Positions 1 through 11,056 of a DNA stretch of 64,000 bases are shown piece by piece. Under the pieces are notes generated by a model. That model had not been told where the DNA came from. It made no database searches and saw only the letters and a list, made by a program, of their open reading frames with translations. The stretch comes from Myxocyprinus asiaticus. Lineage: Eukaryota; Chordata; Actinopteri; Cypriniformes; Catostomidae. Each line of letters starts with the position of its first letter. Positions within the stretch are counted from its first letter, which is position 1. The position numbers and the translations under genes were made by a program. The stretch spans positions 62,001 through 126,000 of the forward strand of contig NC_059388.1 in the NCBI RefSeq assembly GCF_019703515.2, given 5' to 3'.

Positions 1-451
1 CTGCTCTTATCTTACATTTATATTTATTCATTTGCAGATGCTTTTATCCAAAGCGACTTACAAAAGAGGAATAATACATCATAAGTGATTCATCTTAAGG
101 AGACAGTGGTACGAAAAGTGCTGCATTACAATGTTTCACTAGCATCAGAATAGTAGTACCCAAGACAGATTAGAGTGAAACCACAATATATATAATTATT
201 TATTTTTTATTTTTTTATTTTTATGAGTGAATGGTTAAGTGTTCATGGAAAAGGTGTGTTTTTAGTTGTTTTTTGAAGACAGAGATCGAATCTGCTTCAC
301 GGATGGAGTTGAGATGGTCATTACACCAACGTGGTACAGTGAAACCGAAAGTCCGGGAAAGTGTTTTGGAGCCTCTTTGTGTTGGTACAACAAGGCGCCA
401 CTCATTAGCCGACCGCTGGCTTCTGGTGGGAACGTAGCTCTGCAGAGATAA
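1..451 (-). mobile_element. 3' end of a CR1/L2-type LINE (LINE-A), minus strand
   Basis: The minus strand encodes the C-terminal end of a LINE polyprotein (stop at 221-223), with the family's closing block rich in VPRW and FKKQLKTHLF-type residues. Beyond the stop, 1-220 is 3' untranslated sequence with a typical fish-LINE tail (minus strand reads GCTTTGGATAAAAGCATCTG). The coding frame resumes at about 2379 on the far side of a nested insertion, so this piece and 2379-3722 were one element. Assignment to the CR1/L2 group rests on protein pattern only. Confidence 0.8.
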
Positions 452-763
452 TCTTATTATCTCACACTGGACTGTCATAAATTATATTCTCTCTTAACAA
501 CACACTGGCAACTGACTATCAACTGACAGCCTGAATGTCAATACAGTACAATACAACCTACTGGATATTTTATATATACTATATATACTATTTTTATTGT
601 ATAATGTGTATTCTATATTGTGTGTACTGTATACTGTACATTGTATATTATTATTTGTATATTGTGTTGTGTGTAATTATGTGTATATTAGATATGTAAA
701 TTGTGTTGTGTAAATCTGATGTTTATTGTAAATTAGTATATGTCTCATCACTGTCATGACTGC
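452..763 (+). mobile_element. L2 LINE 3' untranslated fragment, left half
   Basis: The sequence closely matches the 3' UTR of the better-preserved L2 at 57070-57430 (shared blocks such as GGACTGTCATAAATTATAT and GACAGCCTGAATGTCAATAC). It is 5' truncated and lies inside LINE-A. It breaks at a TA dinucleotide where a Tc1 element has inserted and resumes at 2279. The left boundary is approximate because it is AT-rich. Confidence 0.8.
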
Positions 764-2278
764 TACAGTGCATCCGGAAAGTATTCACAGCGCTTATTCC
801 AAAATGGATTAAATTCATTATTTTCCTCAAAATTCTACAAACAATACCCCATAATGACAGTAGTTTGTTTGAAATCTTTGCAAATTTATTAAAAATAAAA
901 AACGAAAAAAATCACATGTACATAAGTATTCACAGCCTTTGCCATGACACTCAAAATTCAGCTCAGGTGCATCCTGTTTCCACTGATCATCCTTGAGATG
1001 TTTCTACAACTTGATTGGAGTCCACCTGTGATAAAGTCAGTTGATTGGACATGATTTGGAAAGGCACACACCTGTCTATATAATGTCCCACAGTTAACAG
1101 TGCATGTCACAGCACCAAGCCATAAAGTCCAAGGAATTGTCTGTAGACCTCCGAGACAGGATTGTATTGAGGCACAGATCTGGGGAAGGGTACAGAAAAA
1201 TGTCTGCAGCATTGAAGGTCCCAATGAACACAGTGGCCTCCATCATCTGTAAATGGAAGAAGTTTGGAACCACCAGGACTCTTCCTAGAGCTGGCCGCCT
1301 GGCCAAACTGAGCGATTGGGGGAGAAGGGCCTTAGTCAAGGAGGTGACCAAGAACCCGATGGTCACTCTGACAGAGCTCCAGCGTTTCTCTGTGGAGAGA
1401 GGAGAACCTTCCAGTAGAACAACCATCTCTGCAGCACTCCACCAATCAGGTCTGTATGGTAGAGTGGCCAGACGGAAGCCACTCCTCAGTAAAAGGCACA
1501 TGACAGCCCACCTGGAGGACTCTCAGACAAGCGTCATGTCTGGAGGAAACCAGGCACCGCTCATCACCTGGCCAATACCATCCCTACAGTGAATCATGGT
1601 GGTGGCAGCATCATGCTGTGGGGATGTTTTTCAGCAGCAGGAACTGGGAGACTAGTCAGGATCGAGGGAAAGATGAATGCAGCAATGTACAGAGACATCC
1701 TTGATGAAAACCTGCTCCAGAGCACTCTGGACCTCAGACTGGGGCGAGAGTTCATCTTCCAACAGGACAACGACCCTAAGCACACAGCCAAGATAACAAA
1801 GGAGTGGCTACGGGACAGCTCTGTGAATGTCCTTGATTGGCCCAGCCAGAGCCCAGACTTGAACCCGATTGAACATCTCTGGAGAGATCTGAAAATGGCT
1901 GTGTACTGACGCTCCCCATCCAACCTGATGGAGTTTGAGAGGTCCTGCAAAGAAGAATGGGAGAAACTGCCCAAAAATAGGTGTGCCAAGCTTGTAGCAT
2001 CATACTCAAAAAGACTTGAGGCTGTAATTGGTGCCAAAGGTGCTTCAACAAAGTATTGAGCAAAGGCTGTGAATACTTATGTACATGTGATTTTTTTCAT
2101 TTTTATTTTTAATAAATTTGAAAAGATTTCAAATAAACTTCTTTCACGTTGTCATTATGGAGTATTGTTTGTAGAATTTTCAGGAAAATAATGAATTTAA
2201 TCCATTTTGGAATAAGGCTGTAACATAACAATATGTGGAAAAAGTGAAGCGCTGTGAATACTTTCCGGATGCACTGCA
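764..2278 (+). mobile_element. Tc1-family DNA transposon copy
   Basis: The ends are inverted repeats: the left starts TACAGTGCATCCGGAAAG and the right reads CTTTCCGGATGCACTGCA. The element sits at a TA site inside an L2 3' UTR; the uninterrupted site is visible at 57447-57460. The left inverted repeat has lost about 30 bp relative to the right. The terminal TA on the right has mutated to CA. The transposase is broken (next entry), so this is a dead copy. Confidence 0.93.
1104..1909 (+). pseudogene. Tc1 transposase, broken
   Basis: The N-terminal part (1104-1592) has the paired-like helix-turn-helix region with GRLAKLS and the LYGRVARRKPLL block. The C-terminal part (1589-1909) has HGGGSIMLWGCFSAAG, the DNDPKHTA block with the second Asp, and [11 protein letters not shown] with the final acidic residue. 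Deletions near 1515-1545 remove the segment that carries the first catalytic Asp of the DDE triad and shift the frame. A stop at 1907-1909 also cuts the C-terminus. The product cannot transpose. Confidence 0.92.
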
Positions 2279-2378
2279 TGTTGCTCGGAACTGCACCCAA
2301 GACTTTCACCCACTATTGCACTTGTGTATATGGTTGTGTGACAATAAAGTGATTTGACTGATTTGAAATGATTTTAGG
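2279..2378 (+). mobile_element. L2 LINE 3' tail, right half
   Basis: This continues the L2 3' UTR after the Tc1 insertion. It matches 57450-57530, including GAACTGCACCCAAGA-like sequence and the terminal ACAATAAAGTGATTTGA. The TGATTT-type tail is typical of L2-group LINE 3' ends. Confidence 0.85.
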
Positions 2379-3722
2379 TATACTGGAGCAGACCCAGTGA
2401 CTGTTCTGTATGCCAGCATCAGAGCCTTGAATTTGATGCATATATCAACCGGCAGTCAGTGAAGAGAGACAAAGAGTGGTGTAACATGCACTCTTTTTGG
2501 TAAATTAAAGATCAGACGTGCTGGTGCATTCTGGATAATTTGCAGGGGACTAACTGCGCATGGAGGGAGGCCTGCAATGAGAGCGTTACAGTAGTCCAGT
2601 CTAGTTATGACAAGTGACTGAAAAAGAAGTTGTGTGGCGTGTTCAGGGAGGAAGGATTTTCCTGATATTGTAAAGTGTAAATCTACATGATTGTGCTGTC
2701 TTTGAGATGTGGTCTGTGAAATTGAGTTGGTTATCGATGGTTACCCCTAGATTTCTGACCATTTTGGAAGGTGTTACTGTAGTTGAACCCAGTTGCATGG
2801 TGATGTTGTGTTCAACAGCAGGGTTGGCTGGAAAGACAAGGATCTCAGTCTTCTCTGGGTTAAGTTGCAGGTGGTGTTCCTTCATCCAGGCTGATATGTC
2901 TGCCAAACAGGCTGAGATTCAAGCAGTCACCATGGTGTCGTTGGAATGGAAAGACAAGTAAAGCTGTGTGTCATCGGCGTAGCAGTGGTAAGAGAAACCA
3001 TGTGCCTGAATGATGGGTCCAAGTGATGTTGTGTATATAGAGAAGAGAAGTGGCCCAAGCACTGAGTTCTGAGGTACCCCAGTAAGTAGCTGATGTGATT
3101 TGGACACCTCACCTCTCCAGGCTACCTTAAAGGACCTACCTGAGAGATAGGAATTAAACCAGTCAAGCACAGTTCCTGTGATGCCCAGAACAGAGGGGGT
3201 GGAGAGTAGAATCTGATGGTTGACTGTGTCAAAGGCTGCAGAAAGGTCCAGTATAATCAGGACAGATGATCTGGATCCAGCTCTCGCCTGTCTCAGCGAC
3301 TCTGTCAAAGACAGCAGAGCAGTCTCAGTGGAGTGTCAACTTTTGAAGCCTGACTGATTGTCATCAAGCAGCTTGTTCTGCGAGAGATAGGCAGAGATCT
3401 GATTGAAAACTGCCCTTTCAAGTGTTTTTGCCATGAATGGGATGAGAGAGACTGGTCTGCATTGTTCTACTTGTGTGGGGTTAAGTGCAGGTTTTTTAAG
3501 CACCGGGGTTACTCAAGCCTGCTTAAATGTTGTGGGAGAAATGCCTGTAAGTAGAGATGTGTTAAATATGTGTATGAGTGCAGGTAGGATGGACGGAGAG
3601 ATGGCTTGAAGAAGGTGGGAAGAAATTGGGTCAAGGGAACAGGTGGTGGAGTGGTTGGAGAGGAGGAGTTTAGAGACCTCAGTGTCAGTCAGAGAAGAGA
3701 ACATAGAGAGACAAGAGCTGCA
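2379..3722 (-). pseudogene. LINE-A reverse transcriptase region, broken
   Basis: Minus-strand fragments follow in LINE order. The RT finger region is at 3513-3704. The palm at 2919-3308 has [11 protein letters not shown] and the catalytic YADD at about 2974-2985. The thumb and C-terminal region is at 2379-2906. In-frame stops and a frameshift separate the pieces (for example the stop near 2919). The frame continues into 1-451 after the nested L2/Tc1 insertion. No endonuclease domain is present, so the copy is 5' truncated, ending near 3722. Confidence 0.85.
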
Positions 3723-3731
3723 TACAGGAGG

Positions 3732-4575
3732 AACTAAGGGTCGCGTGAGGTGACAAACGCAGGAACAAACGCAACTTCAGTACACCACAGACAAACAATG
3801 CTAAACTTTAGCAATAAATAATACTCTAAAACAAGTGAAGCACTGTTTAGAGACACACTGAAATTAACACTAGTTTTATACACAATAAACAAACAACTCT
3901 AAACCTAGCAGTGAATACCCTAGGACAAGACAAAAACAATGTAGCACACACACGTTTAAGTGACGTGAGTGCAACACTGTACAACACAGTAAACAAAGAG
4001 CACAAGTCTAGCAATGAATACTACTCTAAAACAAAGTTAAACAATTAAATAAACACACACTAACACAACTGTAGACTCCTGTTGATAGATCGCTTCTCCT
4101 GAAATGACTATGGATCCCGCAGTTTAAATATCTTACCTGGTGCTGGACATGCCTTAATGTTGCTTAGCACAACAAAGCTAATTACATGGGTAACCGAAAC
4201 TAAGGGTCACTCTAGGTGACACACACGGGAACCAACACAACTTCAGAACACCGCAAACAAACAATGCTAAACTTTAGCAATAAATAATACTCTAAAACAA
4301 GTGAAGCACTGTTTAGAGACACACTAAAAATAATGCTAGTTTAATACACAGTAAACAAACAACTCTAAACCTAGCAGTGAATACCCTAGGACAAGTCAAA
4401 AACATTGTAGCACACACACACACACACGCACGTTTAAGCGACACAAGTTCAACACTGTACAACACAGTAAACAAACAGCACAAGTCTAGCAATGAATACT
4501 ACTCTAAAACAAAGTGAAACAATTAAATAAACACACACTTACACGCAACTGCAGACTCCTGTAGATAGATCACTT
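3732..4575. repeat. Two direct copies of a ~365-bp unit
   Basis: A unit starting AACTAAGGGTC occurs at 3732-4093 and again at 4198-4572, with high identity and a ~100-bp spacer. Shared blocks include ACAATGCTAAACTTTAGCAA and CCTAGCAGTGAATACCCTAGG. The second copy differs mainly by an expanded CA tract near 4413. No coding capacity and no TG...CA ends were seen, so an LTR pair is not supported. The origin is unknown. Confidence 0.85.
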
Positions 4576-4609
4576 CTTCCCATCTTCATTACCATCTTCA
4601 CTTCACATA

Positions 4610-4922
4610 CACATACCCTACACCTCCAGGAACCCCCCTCCTTCTACTCAATCTGCACTTATGATCTGTGAGGAGGATGTGTGCCGGGTCTTTCGGAAAC
4701 AAAAGACTAGGAAATCTTCAGGCCCAGATGGTGTTTCACCTGCCTGTCTGAAAGTCTGCGCTGACCAACTGGCCCCCATCTTCACACATATCTTCAATAG
4801 ATCACTGGAGCAGTGTGAATTCCCTGCTGTTTCAAATGCTTCACCATCATTCTGGTCCCCAAAATCACAGGACTTAATGACTACAGACCTGTTGCTATCA
4901 TGTCTGTGGTCATGAAGTCATT
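4610..4922 (+). mobile_element. L2 LINE fragment, RT N-terminal region
   Basis: The plus-strand translation (4661-4915) contains KSSGPDGVSPACL and FNRSLEQCEFP. This is the same segment as in the minus-strand L2 at about 9740-9960 (KASGPDGVSPACL and FNRSLEQCEVP). It is a short truncated piece with a frameshift near the end, where DYRP-type residues move out of frame. It stops abruptly at GTCATTTG near 4922. Confidence 0.85.
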
Positions 4923-5879
4923 TGGTAAACATGAGTTCCCTATTCATTTTGGGATAGGGAAAGAGGCATCAGGCGTCTAAACGAAGGCGCCACCGCCTGT
5001 TTGTGAAACACCAAGAAAGATAAAAATGTTTTATATTTTTGCGGCTGCCACGTGTCATTGACCAATCACTGGTGACTGTAATCAACTGGCTAGTTCCCTT
5101 TAGAACAGTCTGAAATCACTCCCTATTCCCTGTGGCCTTCCAGCCATTTATCTTATGTAGGTTCGCAGGGTGAACTCGCCAGCACAAACTTTCTTAATTT
5201 CAAAGTGCGCTTTCCCTTCAATCTCACATGCTCTGTTCTGTGTCTGTTGCAAGAAGGATTGTGTAATATGAGATGGTCACATTGGGTATTAATAAAGTAA
5301 TGATAATTGATTCTTAAATTCTGTAATCAATGGATCAAAATGTATTTGACAGATCGATGCGCCGCAATGCACTGATACATTTTTACACCCCTCGTGGCTA
5401 TCTATCAGTGTTGGAAAAGCTGCTTAAAAAAATAATCTATCAACTACTCATCAGAAACATTTGTTAAGCTAAGCTGAAATTTGTTAAGCTAAGCTGAAAG
5501 CTTTCACTTTAGAGAAAGTAGCAAGTTACACTACAGGCTACATGGAAAAAGTAACTTACTACATTACCCAAATGTGGGTATGTAAGCAGGGTCCAGAGGG
5601 TACTCGAAAAGAATTAGATTAAGCAATGTTAAATTTAAGAGAATGTATGGCTTAAAATAAAAATAATAATAGGGACGGGTGAAAACATTGATTTTCCAAT
5701 TAATCGCAATCTTCATTTGAAGAATCTCAATGTTGATCTTTTACTCTATGCAAGGTTAGGCGCCAAGACCATCACTGCGTGTTGAGAGAAAAGGTTTGTT
5801 TTGACTTGTTCTGTAAAATGTGTGTCCAAAGACGATATCCATGCAATCCATTTGTCACAGAATAATGTCTCTTTTTGTT
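4923..5879. other. Unassigned region without a gene
   Basis: No convincing coding sequence was found. It holds an AGTAACTT-rich fragment at about 5405-5590 that starts CAGTGTTGG, resembling the fish MITE family near 60385-60480. Within that fragment, the 20-mer ATTTGTTAAGCTAAGCTGAA is tandemly duplicated (5459-5498). The rest is AT-rich and unrecognised. Confidence 0.5.
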
Positions 5880-6704
5880 ATTTTCTATTTATGTTTATTA
5901 ATTTTCAATCTTTATAAACAAGACAAATAGAAAGACAAAATCAAACAACAACTCGGCTCACAGACACCACATCTATACAGACAGTGACTCAAAAATCACA
6001 TGGTATAAAAAGAAAAATAACTGACAAATAAATGACTACAGAAGTCTATATTACACAAACCCTCTTTAAGAATAGTAGAAATACTTAATCCAATATATGA
6101 CACAAAAGTCTCCCATGTTCTACAAAATACATAATCTTTGCTATGTAGCATACAAGTTAAATAGTCCAATGATACATATTAAAGTAAAATGTTGCGCCAA
6201 AGTTTTATTGAATGGGCTGTGTCTGTTATCCAATTAAGCAAAATACATTTTCTTTCACAGAATGTTAACATTTCTAAAGTTTCCCTTTGTATTTATCTGT
6301 AATAACACCACACTGTATCCCCAGAAACATGTGTTATGGATCACATACTACATTGAGAGTTCAAAATCTATTAATTTCTTGTAGGCAATGAGTGAGATTA
6401 TGCACATCAGTTTTAAACTTTGGACATATTGGGGAACCATCAGTTTTGAACTTATACCATTGGGAGTGGGGTATATAAGATCTGTGTAGAATCTTATATT
6501 GGATTGCCTTCACCCTATTACATACACTAAGAGTCCTCACATTCTTCCAAGCATCCTCCCACTTGTCATCTGTGATCTCCACAGCGAGTTCCCTTTCCCA
6601 TACCTCTTTTAAGTGTTGAGGTGTGGTGATGGGGGCATGGAGAGCGAGACCACGAGAGGAACAATGGTAAGGATTGACACCTCTGGGAAATTATCTCTAA
6701 CAGC

Positions 6705-6760
6705 TGTTTGTGTTTGCAGTGAGAGCTGAGAGGGATATAAAAGAGCAGTCCAGTCCGCCG

Positions 6761-6798
<38 letters not shown>

Positions 6799-6990
6799 AC
6801 AGCAGAGTGTTCTGTGTGTTTTGTGTTTTGCTGAAAAGCAAACCTTGTTGTGTTAGATGTAAAAATGTGTAAATTAAAAGACCTGTGTTGAATGTTTACC
6901 TGGCCCTCACTTCCTCCTTGAGAAGAAAGTCAGAGACCTTGTCACACTCTTTAAGAGTGCTATAAAATGAACTTATGGAATTGTCCTGCT
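6705..6990 (+). other. Insert with TATA box and GA tract, possible LTR piece
   Basis: This stretch interrupts the L1 remnant. It contains GGATATAAAAGAGC (6735-6748), a GA microsatellite (6766-6794) and an ATTAAA signal at about 6878. The order TATA box, downstream leader, polyadenylation-like signal is what an LTR promoter fragment would show. No TG...CA boundaries or target-site duplication could be fixed, so this is only a suggestion. Confidence 0.3.
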
Positions 6991-7642
6991 GTGAAGAGAG
7001 CTGCCTCTTTGTAAACGAAACGTCTTGATTAGAGATTAGGGTAGTAATCGCAGATCATTGGTGAGCTCTGCACACAGAGGATCCTGATAAAGTAGCTTAA
7101 CCCATCTAATAAAATGCTCGGCTAGACAGAATTTATGTAGCATGCGAAAGAGATAAGGCCATTTAACGCGGTCTAACGCATTCTCCGCATCCAACGAAAC
7201 CACCCGATTATCTGCTGATTGCTGGTGAAAAAAATTAATTGTGTTCAACAATCTACGTATATTGTTAGCAGAGTTACAACCCGCAGTAAAACCTGTCTGA
7301 TCCTCATTGATGAGGGAAGCAAGTAAGCTTTCCAGTCGTGTCGCTAGGATTTTGAGAGGAGTTTCAGATCTACATTCAATAATGAAATTGTTCTGTAGGT
7401 TGAGCAGTCCATGGGTTGTTTACCTTTTTTTAAATTAAGGAAATATTTACATCCCTCAGAGACTGGGGTAAGCGACCCTTTCCAAATGAATCAATAAAAA
7501 TATTTAGCAAAGGGTCGACTAGGAGTTTCCAGAATTCTTTATAAAGCTTGCTGCTAAGCCCGTCTGGTCAGGGTGCTTTCACTAACTGCAATCCCTTAAT
7601 AGCATCCAGCACCTCTTCCCTATATATAGGAGCATTAAGAGA

Positions 7643-7736
7643 AATGAGTGAGTTGGAGTCACACAGCACACCTGAGCACAGTGACTCCAGTGGTGGTAGT
7701 CAGCATCTTTGCTTGCTGAGCTACCCAGGCCCCCAT
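7643..7736 (-). mobile_element. tRNA-derived SINE head, truncated
   Basis: The minus strand reads GGGGGCCTGGGTAGCTCAGC followed by GATGCTGACTACCACCACTG, which resembles a tRNA 5' half with an A-box-like TAGCTCAGCAAGCAA. This is the form of tRNA-derived SINEs common in cyprinid fish (from memory, not searched). Only about 95 bp remains, and the B box and tail are not evident. It lies inside the L1 remnant. Confidence 0.5.
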
Positions 7737-7997
7737 GCTTGTGACTCAGATTTAAATACATTTTCATAGAAAACCTTGAATGTATTATTAATGGTTAGTG
7801 TATCAAAGGATTGCTTACCATAGTTACTGTATCTGTAATTGAGGAAAAACTTTGAGTCTGATATTTCTTTGTTAGATATGCCAAATATTTCCCGGCTTTA
7901 TCGCCATGCTCGTACAGTTTTTGTTTAGCATACGTATCTAATTTTCCCCTCAGCCTCTTTTGTTAAAAGGAATTCCAAAGCAGCACAGAGATCTCTT

Positions 7998-8271
7998 TAA
8001 AGGAATATTCTGAATTCAGTGTTTGTTGCATAATATTGATTACCACAAACATTTATTTAGACTCATCCGTTCTTTTCTTTAAAAAAGCAAAAATCTGTGT
8101 TACAGTGAGACACTTACAATTGGCCAGTTTTTTACCATTAAAATACTCACTGTTTCAAAAGTATAGCCACAAGACATAAACAATGTGCGCGTTAACATGA
8201 TTTTAATGTGATAGAATCACTTACTAACCTTTTCTGTGTAAAGTTATAGCCAATTTTACAACGTCATTATC
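7998..8271. repeat. Dispersed non-coding repeat fragment
   Basis: The segment begins AAAGGAATATTCTGAATTCA and continues with TGTTGCATAATATTGATTACC. This resembles a short non-autonomous repeat frequent in cyprinid genomes (recalled, not searched). The far end is not seen; the L2 3' end abuts it at 8272. Confidence 0.45.
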
Positions 8272-11056
8272 AGCAGAAGAGAAGAATGAGCTTTATTGCC
8301 AAGTATGCTTACACATACAAGGAATTTGTCTTGGTGACAGGAGCTTCCAATATACAAAAACAGCAGTAAGACATAGATAATAATAAAAAATAAAAAATAA
8401 TTATACACATACGTACAGACACACATACACACATACACATGGGTAGTAAAGTACAAATCTGTTATGTACAGTGCAAATGTTTTTTGTTTGTTTGTTTTTT
8501 TTTCAGAGGAATGAAATGGCAGAAGAGGTTGGATGTGTTGGATAAATATAAGAAAGACTAAACTGTGTATTGCACATAGTTATTGCTCAATGGGGCAATT
8601 TAACTGTTCATGAGATGGATAGCCTGAGGGAAAAAACTGTTCCTGTGCCTGACGGTTCTGGTGCTCAGAGCTCTGAAGCGTCGGCCAGAAGGCAACAGTT
8701 CAAAAAGGTAATGGGCAGGGTGAGTGGGGTCCAGAGTAAATTTTCCAGCCTTTTTCCTCACTCTGGAAGTGTATAGTTCTTCAAGGGTGGCAACTAATAA
8801 TCCTCTCAGCAGTCCAAACTGTCCTTTGTAGTCTTCTGATGTCTGATTTCATAGCTGAATCAAACCAGACAGTTATTGAAGTGCAGAGGACAGACTCAAT
8901 GACTGCTGAGTAGAACTGTATCAGCAGCACCTGTGGCAGGTTGAACTTCCTCAGCTGGCGAAGGAAGTACAACCTCTGCTGGGCCTTTTTCACAATGGAG
9001 TCAATGTGTGTCTCCCACTTCAGGTCCTGTGAGATGGTAGTGCCCAGGAACCTGAATGACTCCACTGCTGCCACAGTGCTGTTTAGAATGGTGAGGGGGG
9101 TCAGTGTTGGAGTGTTCCTCCTAAAGTCCACAGTCATCTCCACCGTTTTGAGCGTGTTCAGCTCAAGGTTGTTTTGACTGCACCAGACAGCCAGCTGTTC
9201 AACCTCCCTTCTGTATGCAGACTCATTGTCATCTCGGATGAGGCCAATGACAGTGGTGTCGTCCGCAAACTTCAGGAGTTTGACAGAGGGGACCTTGGCG
9301 ATGCAGTCATTGGCGTAGAGGGAGAAGAGTAGTGGGGAGAGCACATATCCCTGGGTGGGGCACCAGTGCTGATTGTACAGGTGCTGGAAGTGAGTTTCCC
9401 CTGTTTCACAAGCTGCTGCCTGTCCGTCAGAAAGCTGGTAATCCACTGACAGATAGACATGGGAACAGAGAGTTGGTGTAATTTATTCTGGAGTATAGCT
9501 GGGATGATGGTGTTGAAAGCTGAACTGAAGTCCATAAAAAGTATCCTTGCATATGTCCCTGATCTGTCCAGATGTTGCAGGATATGATGCAATCCCATGT
9601 TGACTGCATCATCCACAGACCTGTTTGCTCAATTAGCAAATTGAAGGGGATCTAGAAAGGGTCCAGTGATGTTCTTCAGGTGGGCCAACACCAGTCTCTC
9701 AAATGATTTCATGACCACAGACATCAGGGCGATGGGTCTGTAGTCATTAAGTCCTGTGATTTTTGGTTTCTTTGGGACAGGAATAATGATTGAGCATTTG
9801 AAGCAGCATGGGACTTCACACTGCTCCAGTGATCTATTGAAGATCTGTGTGAAGATGGGGGCCAGCTGGTTAGTACAGGATCGAAGACACGCTGGTGAGA
9901 CGCCATCTGGGCCTGAAGCTTTCCTCGTCTTTTTTTTCCGAAAGACCCGGCTCACATCATCTTCACAGATCTTAAGTGCAGGTTGAGTAGCAAGAGGGGG
10001 GAGGAGGGGGGTTGCAGGAGGTGTTGGTGTTTGTGTGAAGTGAAGGTCAGAGTGGGTGTGGGGTGTGAGACTGGGCCTTTCAAATCTGCAGTAGAACACA
10101 TTCAGGTCGTCAGCCAGTTGTTGGTCCACCACAGGGTTGGGGGTAGGAGTCCTGTAATTTGTTAGTTGTTTTATGTCACTCCACACTGATGCAGGGTCGT
10201 TAGCTGAAAACTTGTTTTTCAGCTTCTCAGAGTATCTTCTTTTAGCCACTCTGATTTCCTTGTTCAGTGTGTTGATTGTACTGATTGTACAAGACTTTAT
10301 CCCCACCCCTGTAAGCATCCTCTTTGGCCTGACGAAGCTTCCTGAGCTCTGCTGTAAACCACGGTTTGTCGTTGTTGAACTTTAAATAAGTCCTAGTAGG
10401 AATGCACATATCCTCACAGAAACTGATATATGATGTAACAGTATATGTGAGCTCATCCAGATTGGTGTCTGCAGCCTCAAAAACACTCCAATCCGTGCAA
10501 TCGAAGCAGGCTTGTAGTTCCTGCTCTGCTTCATTGGTCCATCTCTTTACAATCCTTACTACTGGCTTGGCTGATTTTAATTTCTGCTTGTAGGTTGGAA
10601 GAAGATGAACCAGACAGTGATCAGAGAATCCCAAAGCTGCTCTACGACAGAGCGATATGCATCCTTTATTGTTGTGTAGCAATGATCCAGTATGTTCCTG
10701 TCTCTGGTGGGGCATGTATTGTGCTGTTTGTATTTGGGCAGTTCACCTGTGAGATTTGCTTTGTTAAAATCACCAAGAATAATAATAACTGATTCTGGGT
10801 ATTGTTGTTCTGTGTCTGTGATTTGATCAGTCAGCTGTTGCAGCGCTGCGTTCACACATGCGTTTGGCGCAATATACACACTCACTGGAATAAATGAGAA
10901 AAACTGTAAGCCTTTCTACTTAATAAAGAGCGCTTCCAAATTAGGACAGCACATCTTCTTTAATGTTGTTACATCTGTACACCAACTTTCATTGATGTAA
11001 AAGCATGTTCCACCGCCTCTCATTTTCCCCGTTAACTGCACGATGCGATCCGCTCT
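8272..11056 (-). mobile_element. L2 LINE (LINE-B), 3' part
   Basis: The minus strand ends with GGCAATAAAGCTCATTCTTC at 8275-8295, a typical L2-type 3' end. The element continues upstream through RT and endonuclease sequence, is cut by a solo LTR at 11056/11057, and resumes at 13021 up to its 5' end near 13486. Without the LTR it is about 3.25 kb, close to full length for this LINE type. Confidence 0.9.
8600..11056 (-). pseudogene. LINE-B endonuclease-RT polyprotein, broken
   Basis: Fragments run in order on the minus strand. The endonuclease C-terminal half includes ILGDFNKA (10748-10885 region). The linker and RT start contain KASGPDGVSP. The RT core has DFSSAFNTIIP, GAPPRDMCSP where GAPQGCVLSP is usual, and the catalytic FADD at 9258-9269. 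The C-terminal part ends at a TAA at 8600-8602. The upstream exonuclease-like start is at 13021-13482, with ATG at 13480-13482. Several frameshifts (near 9616-9640, 10240-10320 and 10590-10720) and a stop near 10907 destroy the reading frame. Confidence 0.88.

Larger units (their letters stand above)
5880..7997 (-). mobile_element. Degenerate L1-clade LINE remnant (different subfamily)
   Basis: Minus-strand pieces lie in L1 ORF2 order. 7800-7990 is the linker region. 7240-7560 is the RT finger with GFTAG and SANNIRRLLN. 7036-7251 is RT sequence with SLDAENALDRVKW. 6361-6582 is the C-terminal region with CNRVKAIQYKILHR. The 3' end at 5880-5940 reads as an A-rich L1 tail on the minus strand. 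Many stops and frameshifts, a ~285-bp foreign insert at 6705-6990, and a SINE head at 7643-7736 break it up. Confidence 0.75.

Noticed and set aside
1094..1501. Minus-strand frame of 135 codons over the Tc1 element
   Set aside because: Shadow of the plus-strand transposase.
3732..4575. A pair of LTRs with a short internal region
   Set aside because: No TG...CA ends, no primer-binding site or polypurine tract, and only ~100 bp between the copies.
5290..5700. Possible hAT ends (ACACCCCT near 5390 and AGGGACGGGTG near 5671)
   Set aside because: Orientation and inverted match are poor; not enough to call an element.
7650..7740. A functional tRNA gene
   Set aside because: Only a tRNA-like 5' half with no T arm or acceptor stem; better explained as a SINE head.
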